A DNA stretch of 44,228 nt from contig NZ_LT546236.1 in NCBI RefSeq assembly GCF_900078675.2, positions 568,065 to 612,292 on the forward strand. The letters are read 5' to 3'. The translations under genes and the position numbers were made by a program. This document shows, one piece after another, positions 1 to 11,068 of this stretch. This stretch comes from Mycobacterium interjectum. GTDB taxonomy: Bacteria; Actinomycetota; Actinomycetes; Mycobacteriales; Mycobacteriaceae. The notes beneath the pieces were generated by a model that made no database searches, was not told the DNA's origin, and saw nothing but the letters and a program-made list of their open reading frames with translations. Numbering within the stretch: position 1 is the stretch's first letter; every line of letters begins with the position of its first letter.

Positions 1-1
1 G

Positions 2-352
2 CCGTTCCGGCGCCCGGACGCCCCCAACGGCGTCGACGAACGACTTAGCGTTGACATGATCGCCGATGCGAAAAGCAAGGGCGCGCTTCGCCTTTCGCTG
101 GCTTTCGCCGCCTTTCCGGAGATCTTCGATGCCGCCGATCCCACGCCGCTGCAGCGGATCGCGTATCGCCTGATCCACCTGCTCGACCCGCTGATCCGCC
201 TGGAATCCCTGTACCGCTACCTGCGCAAGTTCCACGCCCTGGCCGAGCGGCGCTATGTGGTGCTCTGCGCTCACCACATTCCGGCGGCGCTGGTGGTGTT
301 GCTGTCGCTGGAGTTCCTGCCGCGACCGCGCCGCCACCGGCTGGTGCGTTGA
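2..352 (+). CDS. C-terminal part of a DUF2156 / MprF-LysX-type protein (5' truncated by window edge)
   Basis: The reading frame is open from the first bases of the window, so the ATG at 56 is probably internal and only the last ~116 residues are present. The pattern NGVDERLSVD followed by LRLSLAFAAFPEIF, a run of helices and the LYRYLRKFHALAERRYV stretch matches the C-terminal end of the DUF2156 acyltransferase fold. That fold is found in lysyl-phosphatidylglycerol synthases (MprF, mycobacterial LysX), where a similar NGV...LNFAMF...LYR sequence occurs. Those enzymes move an aminoacyl group onto membrane phosphatidylglycerol; whether this one does cannot be told from the tail alone. It converges on the PPOX-like gene with a 1-base gap. 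The family is fairly sure, the substrate unknown. Confidence 0.6.
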   Translation, partial: PFRRPDAPNGVDERLSVDMIADAKSKGALRLSLAFAAFPEIFDAADPTPLQRIAYRLIHLLDPLIRLESLYRYLRKFHALAERRYVVLCAHHIPAALVVLLSLEFLPRPRRHRLVR

Positions 353-353
353 C

Positions 354-788
354 TCAGGCGCGATCGCGGCTGCCCAGCAGCGGCGGGCCGAACCGGAACC
401 GGCGGCCCGTGACCACCTCGGGCATCACCCGCACGTAATGGGTCTTCTCGGTCGACGTCCACGGCAGCAGCTGGGCGCGTTCGGCTTCCTCGACCTGCTC
501 GTCGGTGCGCAGCGAGCGCGCCCGGCCCTTGACGATGACGCTCCAGCCCTCCGCGACGTTGTGGTCGTCCACCTCGAACAGCACGCGGTTGTTGATCGCG
601 GTGCTGACCAGCTTGGTGCCCTCGGCGGTGCGAAACAGCACGGTGCGGTTCTGGACGGCGTAGTTGACCGGAAAGATCTCGGGCTGGCCGTCCACGCTGG
701 TGACCAATCGCCCCAGCGTGACGCCGGCCATCAGGTCCCAGCATTCGTGCACCGGCAGGATGGTCACCACATCATCGGTCCCGGACAT
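354..788 (-). CDS. Pyridoxamine-5'-phosphate-oxidase-fold flavin/F420-binding protein (Rv3129-like)
   Basis: This 144-residue protein has the split-barrel pattern of the PPOX-like family: an N-terminal helix ending in GRLVTSVDGQPEIFPVNYAV, then VLFRTAEGTKL, and a later strand GWSVIVKGRARSL. Members bind FMN, F420 or heme-related ligands. M. tuberculosis Rv3129, a DosR-regulon gene, belongs to this family and is the closest functional guess. It lies 61 bases downstream of an Acg-type nitroreductase on the same strand with no DosR-like box of its own in the gap, so it is probably co-transcribed from the nitroreductase promoter. The ligand and reaction are not predictable here. Confidence 0.7.
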   Translation of the reverse strand: MSGTDDVVTILPVHECWDLMAGVTLGRLVTSVDGQPEIFPVNYAVQNRTVLFRTAEGTKLVSTAINNRVLFEVDDHNVAEGWSVIVKGRARSLRTDEQVEEAERAQLLPWTSTEKTHYVRVMPEVVTGRRFRFGPPLLGSRDRA

Positions 789-849
789 CAGCCACCCTTC
801 TTCGATGGGTCAAAGTTCTTCAACCACTTGCCGGTTCGTGCCAGTGTAG

Positions 850-1848
850 CTAGCGGATCTGCAGGACGTCGCCCGGCGCGCGCCGGGGGGTGGGCGGGGG
901 AACGGCCTCCATCGGCGGCGCTATCCCGGCGCGGATCAGCACCTGCGGCTGGCCGCCGCCGGCGAGCATGCCCCGCACGATGTCCCGGCTTTCGTCCAGC
1001 TCGATCAGGTGGGTCAGCGTGCAGGTCGCCAGGAAGGCCATCGTGCACTCCAGCAACACGTTCGACAAGGCTTCACCGCAACGCAACACGTCGGCCCGGG
1101 TGTCCCCCGGGGTGGACAGCACCATGATTTTCGACCAGTCCACCGCGACCTCGGGACGCCGATCCGCGTGGCCCCTGACCGGGAATTCGCGCGCCACGTC
1201 CACCCGGCCGCTTTCCTTGTCGGACAACAGCGCGCGCGGCGGCACGCCTGCGTTGCACGCGAACGGCGAAGTCCACCACTCGAGTTCGGCGTGATAGGAC
1301 GCGTCGTCGCGACGCAGCGCTTCGGTGAGCCGGGAGGCCTGGGCCAGCCCGGGTCGCTGCCCGTCGCCGAGCACGTCGAGCGTCACGACGCTCTCGTCGA
1401 GCGTGCTGCGCACGACGGGCTCGAAGAGGCTCCAATAGGTGGGCTCCCCCATCGGAAGCCGGTCGGTTCGCCGGTGCAGGATCGCGTTGGCGCGGTCGCG
1501 CTGGGCGCGCGTGACGTGTTCGACCGGACTGAATTCGATCGTCGCGAGGTGGTTCGGGTCATTGGGGTTGGGAAATCGTTCGGTCTGCGCGCCCCAGCCC
1601 GCGGCGAGCATGGCGACCCGAACGTGATCGAGCGCGGCGCCACAGCTGAGGATGGCCTCCCGGCCGGAACGGTCGGTGCCCGGGACCGTTCGGTCGCGGT
1701 CGACGAAAAGTTGCAGCGCCCCGTCCTCGACCACCCACCGCCAGGGCTGGCTGTTGTGCACCGACGGAGCCCGGCACGCGAGTTGCACCGCCCTTTTCAG
1801 GGTCTCGGCGTCCGGGGTCGCGTCCATAACATCGACGGTAGGCGTCAT
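850..1848 (-). CDS. Acg-family nitroreductase-like flavoprotein (Rv2032/Rv3127/Rv3131 type)
   Basis: This ~332-residue protein belongs to the mycobacterial Acg family, duplicated nitroreductase-fold proteins of the DosR regulon. Family marks are the N-terminal CRAPSVHNSQPWRWV and the C-terminal LRCGEALSNVLLECTMAFLATC. In Acg itself a lid covers the FMN site, and a flavin-storage role has been proposed rather than classic nitro reduction. The frame is open to 1893, but a DosR-like palindrome occupies 1861-1880. I therefore place the start at the ATG at 1848 (an ATG at 1827 is the alternative) and treat 1849-1909 as promoter. The Rv3129-like gene follows. Two further paralogues are at 7428 and 25544. 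Confidence 0.85.
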   Translation of the reverse strand: MTPTVDVMDATPDAETLKRAVQLACRAPSVHNSQPWRWVVEDGALQLFVDRDRTVPGTDRSGREAILSCGAALDHVRVAMLAAGWGAQTERFPNPNDPNHLATIEFSPVEHVTRAQRDRANAILHRRTDRLPMGEPTYWSLFEPVVRSTLDESVVTLDVLGDGQRPGLAQASRLTEALRRDDASYHAELEWWTSPFACNAGVPPRALLSDKESGRVDVAREFPVRGHADRRPEVAVDWSKIMVLSTPGDTRADVLRCGEALSNVLLECTMAFLATCTLTHLIELDESRDIVRGMLAGGGQPQVLIRAGIAPPMEAVPPPTPRRAPGDVLQIR

Positions 1849-1860
1849 CGGAGTGGCTGG

Positions 1861-1902
1861 CCAGGGTCGTTTGTCCCGGTCGGCGGGGGCCATTCGGACG
1901 GC
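1861..1902 (-). promoter_or_regulatory. Tandem DosR-like boxes before the nitroreductase at 850-1848
   Basis: Read on the minus strand, 1880-1861 is ACCGGGACAAACGACCCTGG, close to the known DosR consensus TTSGGGACTWWAGTCCCSAA. A weaker copy, GCCGTCCGAATGGCCCCCGC, occupies 1902-1883, exactly 22 bp upstream. The pair sits in the short gap between acp and the nitroreductase, indicating a separate promoter for the nitroreductase and PPOX genes. Confidence 0.7.
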
Positions 1903-1909
1903 AAAGGGC

Positions 1910-2164
1910 CTACGCCGAGGCGTTCTTCTCGACGTAGCCGACGACGTCGGCCAACGTCCGCAGCGATGCGTAGTCCGATTCGGGGATGTCCACGTGCAGC
2001 CGGCGGTGGATGCCGCGCAGAAAGCTCAGCCAGTCCATCGAATCGAGGTCGACCTGGTCGCGCAGCAGGACATCGTCGCGGATGTCGTCCGGCTCGACTT
2101 CGGGGGCGATGGTGGTCAGCACGGACAGCACCACCGAGCGGGTGTCTTCGTTCGTCGTCGTCAT
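1910..2164 (-). CDS. Discrete acyl carrier protein
   Basis: This 84-residue acidic protein has the acyl-carrier fold. The phosphopantetheine attachment serine is in DLDSMDW (about Ser42), preceded by LLRDQVDL as in carrier proteins, and the C-terminal helix runs TLADVVGYVEKN. It should carry acyl groups as thioesters once modified by a PPTase, which is not encoded here. The ATG at 2164 lies 7 bases after the E2 stop, so it is the last gene of the acsA-pdhABC run. A free-standing ACP in an operon with a 2-oxoacid dehydrogenase is unusual. The ketoacyl-ACP-synthase-III pair at 26559-28530 is a possible partner (inference). Confidence 0.88.
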   Translation of the reverse strand: MTTTNEDTRSVVLSVLTTIAPEVEPDDIRDDVLLRDQVDLDSMDWLSFLRGIHRRLHVDIPESDYASLRTLADVVGYVEKNASA

Positions 2165-2171
2165 GATGAGC

Positions 2172-3407
2172 TCACTTCTCCAAGAGGTCGGGCTGCTGGA
2201 GCAGCTCGTTGATGGCTTTGAGGAACAACGCGCCCCGGTGACCGTCGCTGGCGCGATGGTCGGCGGCGAGCGTGGCTTGCACCGTGGTGACAACCCGGAT
2301 CCCGCCGTCGATGACGCAGACTCGCTGGGCCGGCTGGCCGAAACCGACCAGCGCCACCTGCGGTGGGTAGATGACACCGAACACCGCGTCGACGCCTTGG
2401 TCGCCGAGGTTGGTGACAGTAATTGTCGGATCCGACATTTCGGAGCTTCGCAGCGAGAAGGAGCGCGCCCGCGCGACCAGATCGGTGAGATCGTCCATCA
2501 ACTCGTCGAGCTTCTTCTCCGGGACGTCGTGGATGGCCGGCGCGACGAGACCGCCGCCGCGCAGCGAGATCCCGACCCCGACATGGACCCCGGTACCGGG
2601 TTGGAACCCGTCGTCCCGCCAAAACCCGTTGAACTCGCCGAATCGCTGCGCGGCGACGCCGACCGCCTTCAACAGCAGGACGGCCGGCAGTACGCGTTCG
2701 TCGATGGAGCGCTGCGCGTTGCGGGTGGTCAGCCAGGTGAGCGCGTTCTCCAGCACGATCTCGTCGGCGAGGTAATAGTGCGGGATCTCCCGCTTGGACC
2801 GGCTCATCGCCGCCGCGATCGACTTTCGCATCAGAGCCGCGCGGTCGGCCGGCTTGGTCTTGGCCGGGGTCTCGGTGGCCGGTTTCGCGGCGCGTTCCTC
2901 GGCGGCGGCGTGCGCGAGGCCGGCGGCGGCGTGCTCGACGTCGCTGATGGTGACGGCACCCTGCGGACCGGTGCCGCTGACCGCGCCGACGTCGACGTGC
3001 AGCGATTGGGCGAGGCGGCGCGCGGCCGGTGAGACCCAGCGACGGTGTTGCGGGGCGCCGGGCGCGGAGACGGCCAGGTGCGGCTCGGACGGCTGGGCAG
3101 GCGCCGCCGCCGGCTTGGTGACGTCGCTCGTCGCCGGACGGGGCTTCCCGGCCCGCTTTTGAGCCTTCTCGCCGGGGGCCAGCAGCGTCGCCAAAGGGGC
3201 GCCCACTTGGACGGTTTCACCGACCGGAACGAGCAGTTCGCTGACCGTCCCCTCCTGCCAGCATTCGACTTCCACCGCGGCCTTGGTGGTCTCCACGACC
3301 GCCACGATCTGGCCGCGTGTGACCTTGTCGCCGGGCTTGACCAGCCATTCGTTGAGCGTGCCCTCGTCCATGTCGGCGCCCAGCGCCGGCATCGTGAACT
3401 CGATCAT
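2172..3407 (-). CDS. pdhC: Dihydrolipoamide acyltransferase (E2) of a 2-oxoacid dehydrogenase complex
   Basis: This 411-residue E2 moves an acyl group from E1-bound TPP through a lipoyl arm to CoA. It has one lipoyl domain (residues ~1-77, lipoylated Lys42 in [10 protein letters not shown]). An Ala/Pro-rich linker follows, then an E3/E1-binding domain ([17 protein letters not shown]) and the catalytic domain ending in DHRASDG (about His384, Asp388). The size suits a one-lipoyl-domain bacterial E2. The start overlaps the E1-beta stop in an ATGA. No E3 (dihydrolipoamide dehydrogenase) gene is in the window, so an E3 from elsewhere is presumed. The substrate (pyruvate, acetoin or branched 2-oxoacids) is not resolvable by eye. 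Confidence 0.9.
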   Translation of the reverse strand: MIEFTMPALGADMDEGTLNEWLVKPGDKVTRGQIVAVVETTKAAVEVECWQEGTVSELLVPVGETVQVGAPLATLLAPGEKAQKRAGKPRPATSDVTKPAAAPAQPSEPHLAVSAPGAPQHRRWVSPAARRLAQSLHVDVGAVSGTGPQGAVTISDVEHAAAGLAHAAAEERAAKPATETPAKTKPADRAALMRKSIAAAMSRSKREIPHYYLADEIVLENALTWLTTRNAQRSIDERVLPAVLLLKAVGVAAQRFGEFNGFWRDDGFQPGTGVHVGVGISLRGGGLVAPAIHDVPEKKLDELMDDLTDLVARARSFSLRSSEMSDPTITVTNLGDQGVDAVFGVIYPPQVALVGFGQPAQRVCVIDGGIRVVTTVQATLAADHRASDGHRGALFLKAINELLQQPDLLEK

Positions 3408-4390
3408 TGCCGCTCACCGAAGAGGTTCTGCACGGCGGCGACGATCTGCGCGGGTTGCGGCAGCGCCGCCTGTTCCAGGTGCTTCGCGTACGGCATCGGG
3501 ACCTCGGCGCTGCACACCCGGGCGATGGGGGCGTCAAGGTCGTAGAACGCGCCCTCCACCACCCGCGCGGTGATCTCCGCGGCCAGACTGCCGCTGCGCC
3601 AGGCCTCGTCGACGACGACGAGGCGATGCGTCTTGCGCACGGATTCGAGGATGGTGTCTTCGTCGAGGGGCCGCAGGATTCGCAGATCGATGACCTCGCA
3701 GTCGATTCCGGCCAGGGATAACTCGTTGGCGGCGTCCAGCGCCTTCCAGAGCGAGCCGCCGTAGGCCGCCACCGTCACGTCGGTGCCGCCGCGACGGACT
3801 GCCGCCCGGTAGATGTCGGTGGGCCCGAGGGCCTCGATATCGGACGAGGTGTTGTAGAGCTGGACGTGTTCGAAGATCACCACGGGGTCCGGATCGGCCA
3901 GCGCGGGACCCAGCATGCCGTAGGCGTCCTCGACGGTGGCCGGGGCTAGCACCTTGATGCCCGGAATGTGGGCGTACCAGGGCTCCAGGCTGTGCGAGTG
4001 CTGCGCGGCGAGCTGGCGCCCGGCGCCCGTTGCCATCCGGACGACGAGCGGAACCGAGAACTGCCCGCCCGACATATGGCGAAGGGCCGCAGCGGTATTG
4101 ACGATCTGATCGAGCGCCAGCAGGCTGAAGTTCACCGTCATGACTTCGACGATCGGGCGTAACCCGCCCAGCGCCGCGCCTATTCCGATCCCGACGAAAC
4201 CCAGTTCCGACAACGGGGTGTCGCGCACCCGCCCGGGACCGAATTCCTCCAGCAGGCCTTTGGACGCCGCGTACGTTCCGCCGTACCGACCGACGTCCTC
4301 TCCCATCAGCACGACGCGCGGGTCGTCGCGTAGCGCATCGCGCATCGCGTCGTGAACGGCGCTTCGGTAGGTGGTCTTCATCGTCTTCAC
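3404..4390 (-). CDS. pdhB: 2-oxoacid dehydrogenase E1 component, beta subunit
   Basis: This is the transketolase-like beta subunit of a heterotetrameric E1. Motifs are [20 protein letters not shown] near the N-terminus, then [21 protein letters not shown] and the C-terminal transketolase domain with [20 protein letters not shown] and [14 protein letters not shown]. It pairs with the alpha subunit encoded just upstream to bind TPP and decarboxylate a 2-oxoacid. The GTG at 4390 overlaps the E1-alpha stop as GTGA; an ATG at 4381 is an alternative start three codons in. Its own stop overlaps the E2 start, so all three subunits appear translationally coupled. Confidence 0.9.
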   Translation of the reverse strand: MKTMKTTYRSAVHDAMRDALRDDPRVVLMGEDVGRYGGTYAASKGLLEEFGPGRVRDTPLSELGFVGIGIGAALGGLRPIVEVMTVNFSLLALDQIVNTAAALRHMSGGQFSVPLVVRMATGAGRQLAAQHSHSLEPWYAHIPGIKVLAPATVEDAYGMLGPALADPDPVVIFEHVQLYNTSSDIEALGPTDIYRAAVRRGGTDVTVAAYGGSLWKALDAANELSLAGIDCEVIDLRILRPLDEDTILESVRKTHRLVVVDEAWRSGSLAAEITARVVEGAFYDLDAPIARVCSAEVPMPYAKHLEQAALPQPAQIVAAVQNLFGERQ

Positions 4391-5447
4391 CGCGTCGCCT
4401 CCGCTCGCGGGGTGAGGACGTCGCGTTCGAGATCCGCCACGTCCTCCCATGTTCCGGCCTCGGCGAACGCCACCGCGGCCTCGATCTCGGCGGCGGCCGC
4501 ATCTTCGATATCCCGCACGTCGGCCTCCGCGAGCGTGCCGTCGCCGAGGCACTTCTCGGTGAACGACCGGATCGGGTCGCGCTCGCGCCACTTTTCGACC
4601 TCGGCCTTGTCCCGGTACAGCTCGGGGTCGAACATCGAATGCGCCCGGAACCGGTAGGTGCGGAACTCGATGAAGAAGGGCCCGCCGGTGTCGCGGACGT
4701 GATCGACACCCTGCTGCGCGGCGACGTGGCACGCCTCGACGTCCATCCCGTCGACGGCCATCGTGGGAACGCGGTACGACGCCGCCTTGACGGTGAGGTC
4801 GGTCTGCGACTGCGCCCGGTCCAGCGCGGTGCCCATCGCGTAAAGGTTGTTCTCGCAACAGAACAGCACCGGCAGGTGCCACAGCGCGGCCATGTTCAGC
4901 GACTCGTGGAACGCGCCCTCGGCCACCGCGCCGTCGCCGAAGTAGCAGGCCGTCACCCGCTTCTGTTGCAGCATGGCGTCGGCCAGCGCGATGCCCACGG
5001 CCAGCGGCAGGCCACCGGCGACGATCGCGTTGCCGCCGTAGAACCGCCGCGACGCGTCGAACAGGTGCATCGAGCCGCCGCGGCCGCGTGAGCAGCCCTC
5101 CTGCTTGCCGAACATCTCGGCCATGATCGAGGTCATCGGGATGCCGCGCAGCAGCGCGTGCGCGTGCTCACGGTAGGTCGCGACCACGGCGTCGTCGTCG
5201 GCCAGCGCGCGCAGCGAGCCGGCGGCGACGGCCTCCTCGCCGACGTAGAGGTGCAGGAACCCGCGAATCTTGGCCGCGCTGTACAGTTCCGCGCATTTCT
5301 CCTCCATGCGGCGCACCCGGACCATGTCCGACAGCAGCTCGTGGGCCAGCTTGACTCCGGCCTCCGGGCGCCGCTCCTTCTCATCGCTTCGTCCCCCTCG
5401 CCGCTGCGCGGCTGGGGGTACCCCCACTGCATCGTCGTCGGCGCGGG

Positions 5448-5451
<4 letters not shown>
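4387..5451 (-). CDS. pdhA: 2-oxoacid dehydrogenase E1 component, alpha subunit
   Basis: This 354-residue TPP-dependent subunit has the Mg-TPP motif [15 protein letters not shown] (GDG at 172-174) ending in ENN (200-202), plus the [12 protein letters not shown] stretch typical of PDH/BCKDH/acetoin E1-alpha. The ATG at 5451 overlaps the acsA stop (ATGA). The first ~35 residues ([16 protein letters not shown]) look unlike family N-termini and are encoded across a perfect 14-bp palindrome at 5413-5426. The conserved part begins near [18 protein letters not shown]. The N-terminal tail could therefore come from an inserted repeat. The substrate class is uncertain. Confidence 0.9.
5413..5426. repeat. 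Perfect 14-bp palindrome inside the 5' end of pdhA
   Basis: TGGGGGTACCCCCA is its own reverse complement. Just upstream (about 5394-5418) a second GC-rich self-complementary stretch pairs CCCC/CCGC with GCGG/GGGG. Together they resemble a short REP-like palindromic element lying in the coding sequence for the atypical pdhA N-terminal tail. No second copy was noticed in the window, so the repeat-family assignment is a guess. Confidence 0.4.
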
Positions 5452-7247
<1,796 letters not shown>

Positions 7248-7331
7248 GGGGGGCCCTTTTCTTCTCGCCTGGGCATCCTCATCGTTTGCCCCGCGCCGAT
7301 GCCGCGATAGAGACGAAAGTCATCAATGGCA

Positions 7332-7373
7332 CGCGGGGTCCATCGACGTGGTGCAGGGGACCAAGGACCCTGG
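7332..7373 (+). promoter_or_regulatory. DosR-like box between divergent acsA and nitroreductase
   Basis: CAGGGGACCAAGGACCCTGG at 7354-7373 fits the DosR palindrome well and lies about 55 bases before the nitroreductase ATG. A weak second half-match (GGGGTCCATCGACG) starts 22 bp upstream, near 7332. A further weak match at 7307-7326 (ATAGAGACGAAAGTCATCAA) is nearer acsA and could serve the divergent acsA operon. Confidence 0.6.
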
Positions 7374-7427
7374 CGCGCGGTGCTCAGATGTCCGAAAGTC
7401 GACCTGGGACAGGAAGTGAGTGAGCGA

Positions 7428-8417
7428 ATGACCCAAACGATGGTGGACATCGGTGTGATCACCGGCGCGGTGGAACTGGCCTGCCGGGCTCCCTCCCTGC
7501 ACAACATCCAGCCCTGGCGCTGGGTTGCGGGTAACACCAGCGTCGATCTGTTCGTCGACCCCGATCGCAAGCTCACCGCGACCGACCGGTCGGGCCGCGA
7601 GGCGATCATCAGCTGTGGCGCCGCACTCGATCACTTTCGGGTCGCGATGGCCGCGGCGGGGTGGGACACCAAAGTCGATCCGTTTCCCAACCCGAACAAC
7701 CTGGACCACCTCGCGTCGGCCGGCTTCGCCCCGGTCGACTTCGTGCCGCAAGCACGGCGGGATCGCGCCGACGCGATACTGCATCGCCGGACCAACCGGT
7801 TGCCGTTTGGCGCCCCCAAGCATTGGGGATCGTTCGAACCCGTACTGCGCAGCGCGTTCGACACGGATGCGGTTTTCCTCGACGTGCTGAGCGACAAAGC
7901 GCGACCGCAATTGGCCGATGCGTCGCGGCTCACCGATACGTTGCGCCGCTATGACGATTCGTACCAGCACGAATTGCTTTGGTGGACATCGCCTTTGCGG
8001 GAGGCGGAGGGCATACCCGACAACGCGCTGGTTTCTCAGTCGGACGCCCGACGGGTCGACGTCAACCGCCGGTTCCCCATCGACCCGGCCGACGAGCGCA
8101 GCTCCGCGGGTACCTACGACCAGGCGAAGGTCCTCGTGCTGTCAACGCCGCGGGATACTCGCGCCGACGCCCTGAACTGCGGCGAGGCGCTGTCGGCGAT
8201 CCTGCTCGAGTGCACGATGGCCGGGCTGGCCACCTGCCCGGTCACGCACCTCACGGAGCTGGCGTCCAGTCGCGACGTCATTGCCGATCTCACGGGCCGT
8301 CCCGCGGCGGTGCCCCAGGTTCTGATCCGGGTAGGCATCGAACCCGAGGGCGAGTTGGCTCCCGAGCCCACCCCGCGGCGGCCGTTGAGCGACGTGTTGG
8401 AGATCCGCCGACCATGA
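7428..8417 (+). CDS. Acg-family nitroreductase-like flavoprotein
   Basis: This is a second Acg paralogue of 329 residues with CRAPSLHNIQPWRWV near the N-terminus, TDRSGREAIISCGAALDHF in the first half, and LNCGEALSAILLECTMAGLATC near the C-terminus. I chose the ATG at 7428: it has AGGAA at 7411-7415, and it leaves the DosR-like box at 7354-7373 outside the gene. The frame itself is open from 7326. Its stop overlaps the DUF1918 start as ATGA, so the two are coupled. The role is as for other DosR-regulon Acg proteins: a flavin-linked function not proven to be nitroreduction. Confidence 0.87.
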   Translation: MTQTMVDIGVITGAVELACRAPSLHNIQPWRWVAGNTSVDLFVDPDRKLTATDRSGREAIISCGAALDHFRVAMAAAGWDTKVDPFPNPNNLDHLASAGFAPVDFVPQARRDRADAILHRRTNRLPFGAPKHWGSFEPVLRSAFDTDAVFLDVLSDKARPQLADASRLTDTLRRYDDSYQHELLWWTSPLREAEGIPDNALVSQSDARRVDVNRRFPIDPADERSSAGTYDQAKVLVLSTPRDTRADALNCGEALSAILLECTMAGLATCPVTHLTELASSRDVIADLTGRPAAVPQVLIRVGIEPEGELAPEPTPRRPLSDVLEIRRP

Positions 8418-8686
8418 AGGCCACGGTCGGGGACTGGCTGGTGATCAAGAGCGGCGCGATCGGCCGACGGGACGTGCGCGGGCTGATCACCGAGGTGCGT
8501 TCGCCGGAAGGTGAGCCGCCGTACCGGGTTCGGTGGCTTGACACGGATGAACAGGCGACGGTCTACCCGGGCCCGGACGCGATCGTCGTCACCGCGGCCG
8601 AGCAAAAGGCCGCCGACGAGCGGGCGCGGTCACGGTTTGCCGCGGTGCAGGCGGCCATCGCCGGATCGGGCCCGAGACTGAAATGA
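8414..8686 (+). CDS. DUF1918 domain protein (Rv0569/Rv2302-like)
   Basis: This 90-residue protein opens with MKATVGDWLVIKSGAIGRRD and continues GLITEVRSPEGEPPYRVRWLDT, a small SH3-like barrel typical of DUF1918. M. tuberculosis Rv0569 (DosR-regulon) and Rv2302 share it; a role in DNA or partner binding has been suggested but is not established. It is coupled to the upstream nitroreductase (ATGA) and to the downstream small gene (ATGA). The C-terminal third is a charged, probably helical tail (AEQKAADERARSRFAAVQAA). Confidence 0.8.
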   Translation: MKATVGDWLVIKSGAIGRRDVRGLITEVRSPEGEPPYRVRWLDTDEQATVYPGPDAIVVTAAEQKAADERARSRFAAVQAAIAGSGPRLK

Positions 8687-8925
8687 CCCCTGCGCCAAGC
8701 GGTCCCCCGTTACTGACCGACAGCGACGTCGACGCCCTCGCGTGGCAATTCCTGCATTCGTCCTATGCCGACGACGCTTATGCCGATTGGCCGCTGGATC
8801 GACGCCTGGACGGCTTTCTGCGCCGGGAGGGACTGGTCCGCCTCGTGGAAGACGGCGACACCTACGACCTGATCCTCGACCGCGTCATGGCCTACATCGC
8901 CGCTCGGGCCCGGCTTTCCGACTAG
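8683..8925 (+). CDS. Small conserved-looking protein of unknown function
   Basis: This 80-residue protein is not recognised. It is acidic, with aromatic-rich stretches ([33 protein letters not shown]) broken into short helices and no Cys, signal peptide or membrane segment. Its ATG overlaps the DUF1918 stop in an ATGA, giving a three-gene coupled unit with the nitroreductase, which is the main support for its being real. It would be co-regulated by the box at 7354-7373. Confidence 0.6.
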   Translation: MTPAPSGPPLLTDSDVDALAWQFLHSSYADDAYADWPLDRRLDGFLRREGLVRLVEDGDTYDLILDRVMAYIAARARLSD

Positions 8926-8930
8926 CGAAC

Positions 8931-8972
8931 GCGGCGACGAACGACCCGCGACGCCGGGACTTCCGTCCCTAT
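8931..8972 (+). promoter_or_regulatory. Tandem DosR-like boxes before the phosphoribosyltransferase/esterase gene
   Basis: GCCGGGACTTCCGTCCCTAT at 8953-8972 has both half-sites (GGGAC and GTCCC) with the 4-base centre of the DosR consensus. A second copy, GCGGCGACGAACGACCCGCG, lies at 8931-8950, exactly 22 bp upstream. They are 33 bases before the ATG at 9005. Confidence 0.8.
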
Positions 8973-9004
8973 CGCGACCGCCGGTCAACTGGTCGGATGG
9001 GACC

Positions 9005-11044
9005 ATGACCAGAGCAGCCGACGCCACCCGGCGCTCGCCGCGGCGCGTGTTCCGCGACCGCCGCGAGGCCGGCCAAGTACTGGCAACCCTTCTCGGCGCG
9101 TATCGCGACCGGGGCGACGTCATCGTGTTGGGCCTGGCGCGGGGCGGGGTCCCCGTCGCGTGGGAGGTGGCGGCAGCGCTGCACGCACCGCTGGACGCCT
9201 TCATCGTGCGCAAGCTCGGCGCCCCCGGCCACGAGGAGTTCGCGGTCGGCGCCCTGGCGAGCGGCGGCCGCGTCGTCGTCAACGACGACGTCGTGCGGGG
9301 TCTGCGGATCACTCCGCAGGAGTTGCGCGCCATCGCCGAGCGCGAAGGCCGCGAGCTGGTCCGCCGCGAGGCCGCCTATCGCGACGGGCGGGCGCCCGTC
9401 GACGTGGCCGGCAAGACCGTGATCCTCGTCGACGACGGGTTGGCCACCGGCGCAAGCATGTTCGCGGCGGTGCAGGCGCTGCGGGAAGCCGAGCCCGCGC
9501 ACATCGTGATCGCCGTGCCCGCGGCGCCCGAATCGACCTGCCGGGAACTCGCCGGCCTCGTCGACGACATGGTGTGCGCCTCGATGCCCACCCCGTTCCT
9601 GGCGGTGGGGGAGTCGTTCTGGGATTTCCGCCAGGTCACCGACGACGAGGTCCGCCGGCTGCTGTCCACCCCGACGACCGAGGCCCTGGCGAGCCGGGCC
9701 GCGGCGCGCACGCCGGCGGAGGTGATCCGCGGCGTGGCCATCGACGCGCCGCAGGGATTGCCGCCGGGCGAAACGCTGGAGGAGCTCATCGGCGACGCAC
9801 GCGTCGTGCTGATTGGCGAAAGCTCCCACGGGACGCACGAGTTCTACCAGGCTCGGGCCGCCATCACGAAGTGGCTGATCGAGGAGAAGGGCTTCGGCGC
9901 CGTCGCGGCGGAGGCGGACTGGCCCGACGCCTACCGGGTCAATCGCTACGTGCGCGGCCTGGGGGACGACACGAGCGCCGACGAGGCGCTGAGCGGATTC
10001 GAACGCTTCCCGGCCTGGATGTGGCGCAACACCGTCGTCAGCGATTTCGTCGACTGGCTGCGCGCCCACAACCGGCTGCACGAGTCGGACGGCCGGCAGG
10101 CGGGTTTCTACGGCCTGGACCTGTACAGCCTGCACCGGTCGATGGGCGAGGTGATCGCGTACCTGGACAAGATCGACCCGAAGGCGGCCGCGCGGGCGCG
10201 GGAGCGCTACGGCTGTTTCGACCACACCTCGGCCGACGACGGTCAGGCGTACGGCTTTTCGGCGGCGTTCGGCGCCGGCCCCTCGTGCGAGAAGGAAGCG
10301 ATCGAGCAGCTGGTCGAGATCCAGCGAAACGCGTTGGCCTATGCGCGCAGGGATGGGCTGCTGGCCGAGGACGAGCTGTTCTACGCCGAGCAGAATGCGC
10401 AGACGGTCCGCAACGCGGAGGTGTACTACCGCGCGATGTTCAGCGGGCGCGTCACCTCGTGGAACCTGCGCGACAAGCACATGGCGCAGACCCTCGAGGC
10501 GCTGCTGACGCACCTGGACCGCCACAGCGATGCGCCGTCGGCCCGAATAGTGTTGTGGGCGCACAACTCTCACGTCGGCGACGCGCGGGCGACCGAGGTG
10601 TGGGCCGACGGGCAGCTGACGCTCGGTCAGCTGGCGCGGCAGCGCTACGGCGACGACGCGCGCCTGATCGGGTTCAGCACGTACTCGGGTACGGTGACCG
10701 CCGCCAGCGACTGGGGCGGCGTTGCCGAGCGCAAGGTCGTGCGCCCGGCGCTGGGCGGGAGCATCGAGGAACTGTTGCACGAAACGGGCCGCAGCCAGTT
10801 CTTCGTGTCGCCGCTGATCAGCCCCGAAGCCACCGACCCGCTCAGCGCGGTTCGGTTGGGGCGCGCCATCGGCGTGATCTACCGGCCCGAAACGGAACGC
10901 CAAAGCCACTACTTCCACGTCCGGCCGGCCGATCAGTTCGACGCGATGATCCACATCGACCAGACCCGCGCGCTCGAGCCCCTCGAGGTGACCAGCCTGT
11001 GGATCGCCGGCGAAACGCCCGAGACGTATCCCACCGGCCTGTAG
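9005..11044 (+). CDS. Phosphoribosyltransferase / erythromycin-esterase fusion protein (Rv2030c-like)
   Basis: This 679-residue fusion matches M. tuberculosis Rv2030c (681 aa, DosR regulon) in length and order. Residues ~15-215 form a type I PRTase domain with the PRPP loop [14 protein letters not shown]. Residues ~240-670 form an erythromycin-esterase (EreA/EreB-like) domain with [10 protein letters not shown] and [16 protein letters not shown], which carry the family's catalytic His and Glu. The cellular substrate is unknown and antibiotic resistance is not implied. It is followed 24 bases later by pfkB and then a USP, the Rv2030c-Rv2029c-Rv2028c order. Strong DosR boxes precede it. Confidence 0.9.
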   Translation: MTRAADATRRSPRRVFRDRREAGQVLATLLGAYRDRGDVIVLGLARGGVPVAWEVAAALHAPLDAFIVRKLGAPGHEEFAVGALASGGRVVVNDDVVRGLRITPQELRAIAEREGRELVRREAAYRDGRAPVDVAGKTVILVDDGLATGASMFAAVQALREAEPAHIVIAVPAAPESTCRELAGLVDDMVCASMPTPFLAVGESFWDFRQVTDDEVRRLLSTPTTEALASRAAARTPAEVIRGVAIDAPQGLPPGETLEELIGDARVVLIGESSHGTHEFYQARAAITKWLIEEKGFGAVAAEADWPDAYRVNRYVRGLGDDTSADEALSGFERFPAWMWRNTVVSDFVDWLRAHNRLHESDGRQAGFYGLDLYSLHRSMGEVIAYLDKIDPKAAARARERYGCFDHTSADDGQAYGFSAAFGAGPSCEKEAIEQLVEIQRNALAYARRDGLLAEDELFYAEQNAQTVRNAEVYYRAMFSGRVTSWNLRDKHMAQTLEALLTHLDRHSDAPSARIVLWAHNSHVGDARATEVWADGQLTLGQLARQRYGDDARLIGFSTYSGTVTAASDWGGVAERKVVRPALGGSIEELLHETGRSQFFVSPLISPEATDPLSAVRLGRAIGVIYRPETERQSHYFHVRPADQFDAMIHIDQTRALEPLEVTSLWIAGETPETYPTGL

Positions 11045-11068
11045 CCGCCGCCGACGACCGGAGTGATC

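Noticed and set aside
789..849. Possible separate promoter for the Rv3129-like gene
   Set aside because: No box-like palindrome or convincing hexamers; operon read-through from the nitroreductase is simpler.
1849..1893. Upstream extension of the nitroreductase at 850-1848
   Set aside because: The extra codons run through a DosR-like box and have no similarity to family N-termini.
9005..11044. Macrolide resistance determinant
   Set aside because: The EreA-like domain is fused to a PRTase exactly as in Rv2030c; family similarity alone does not support drug hydrolysis.
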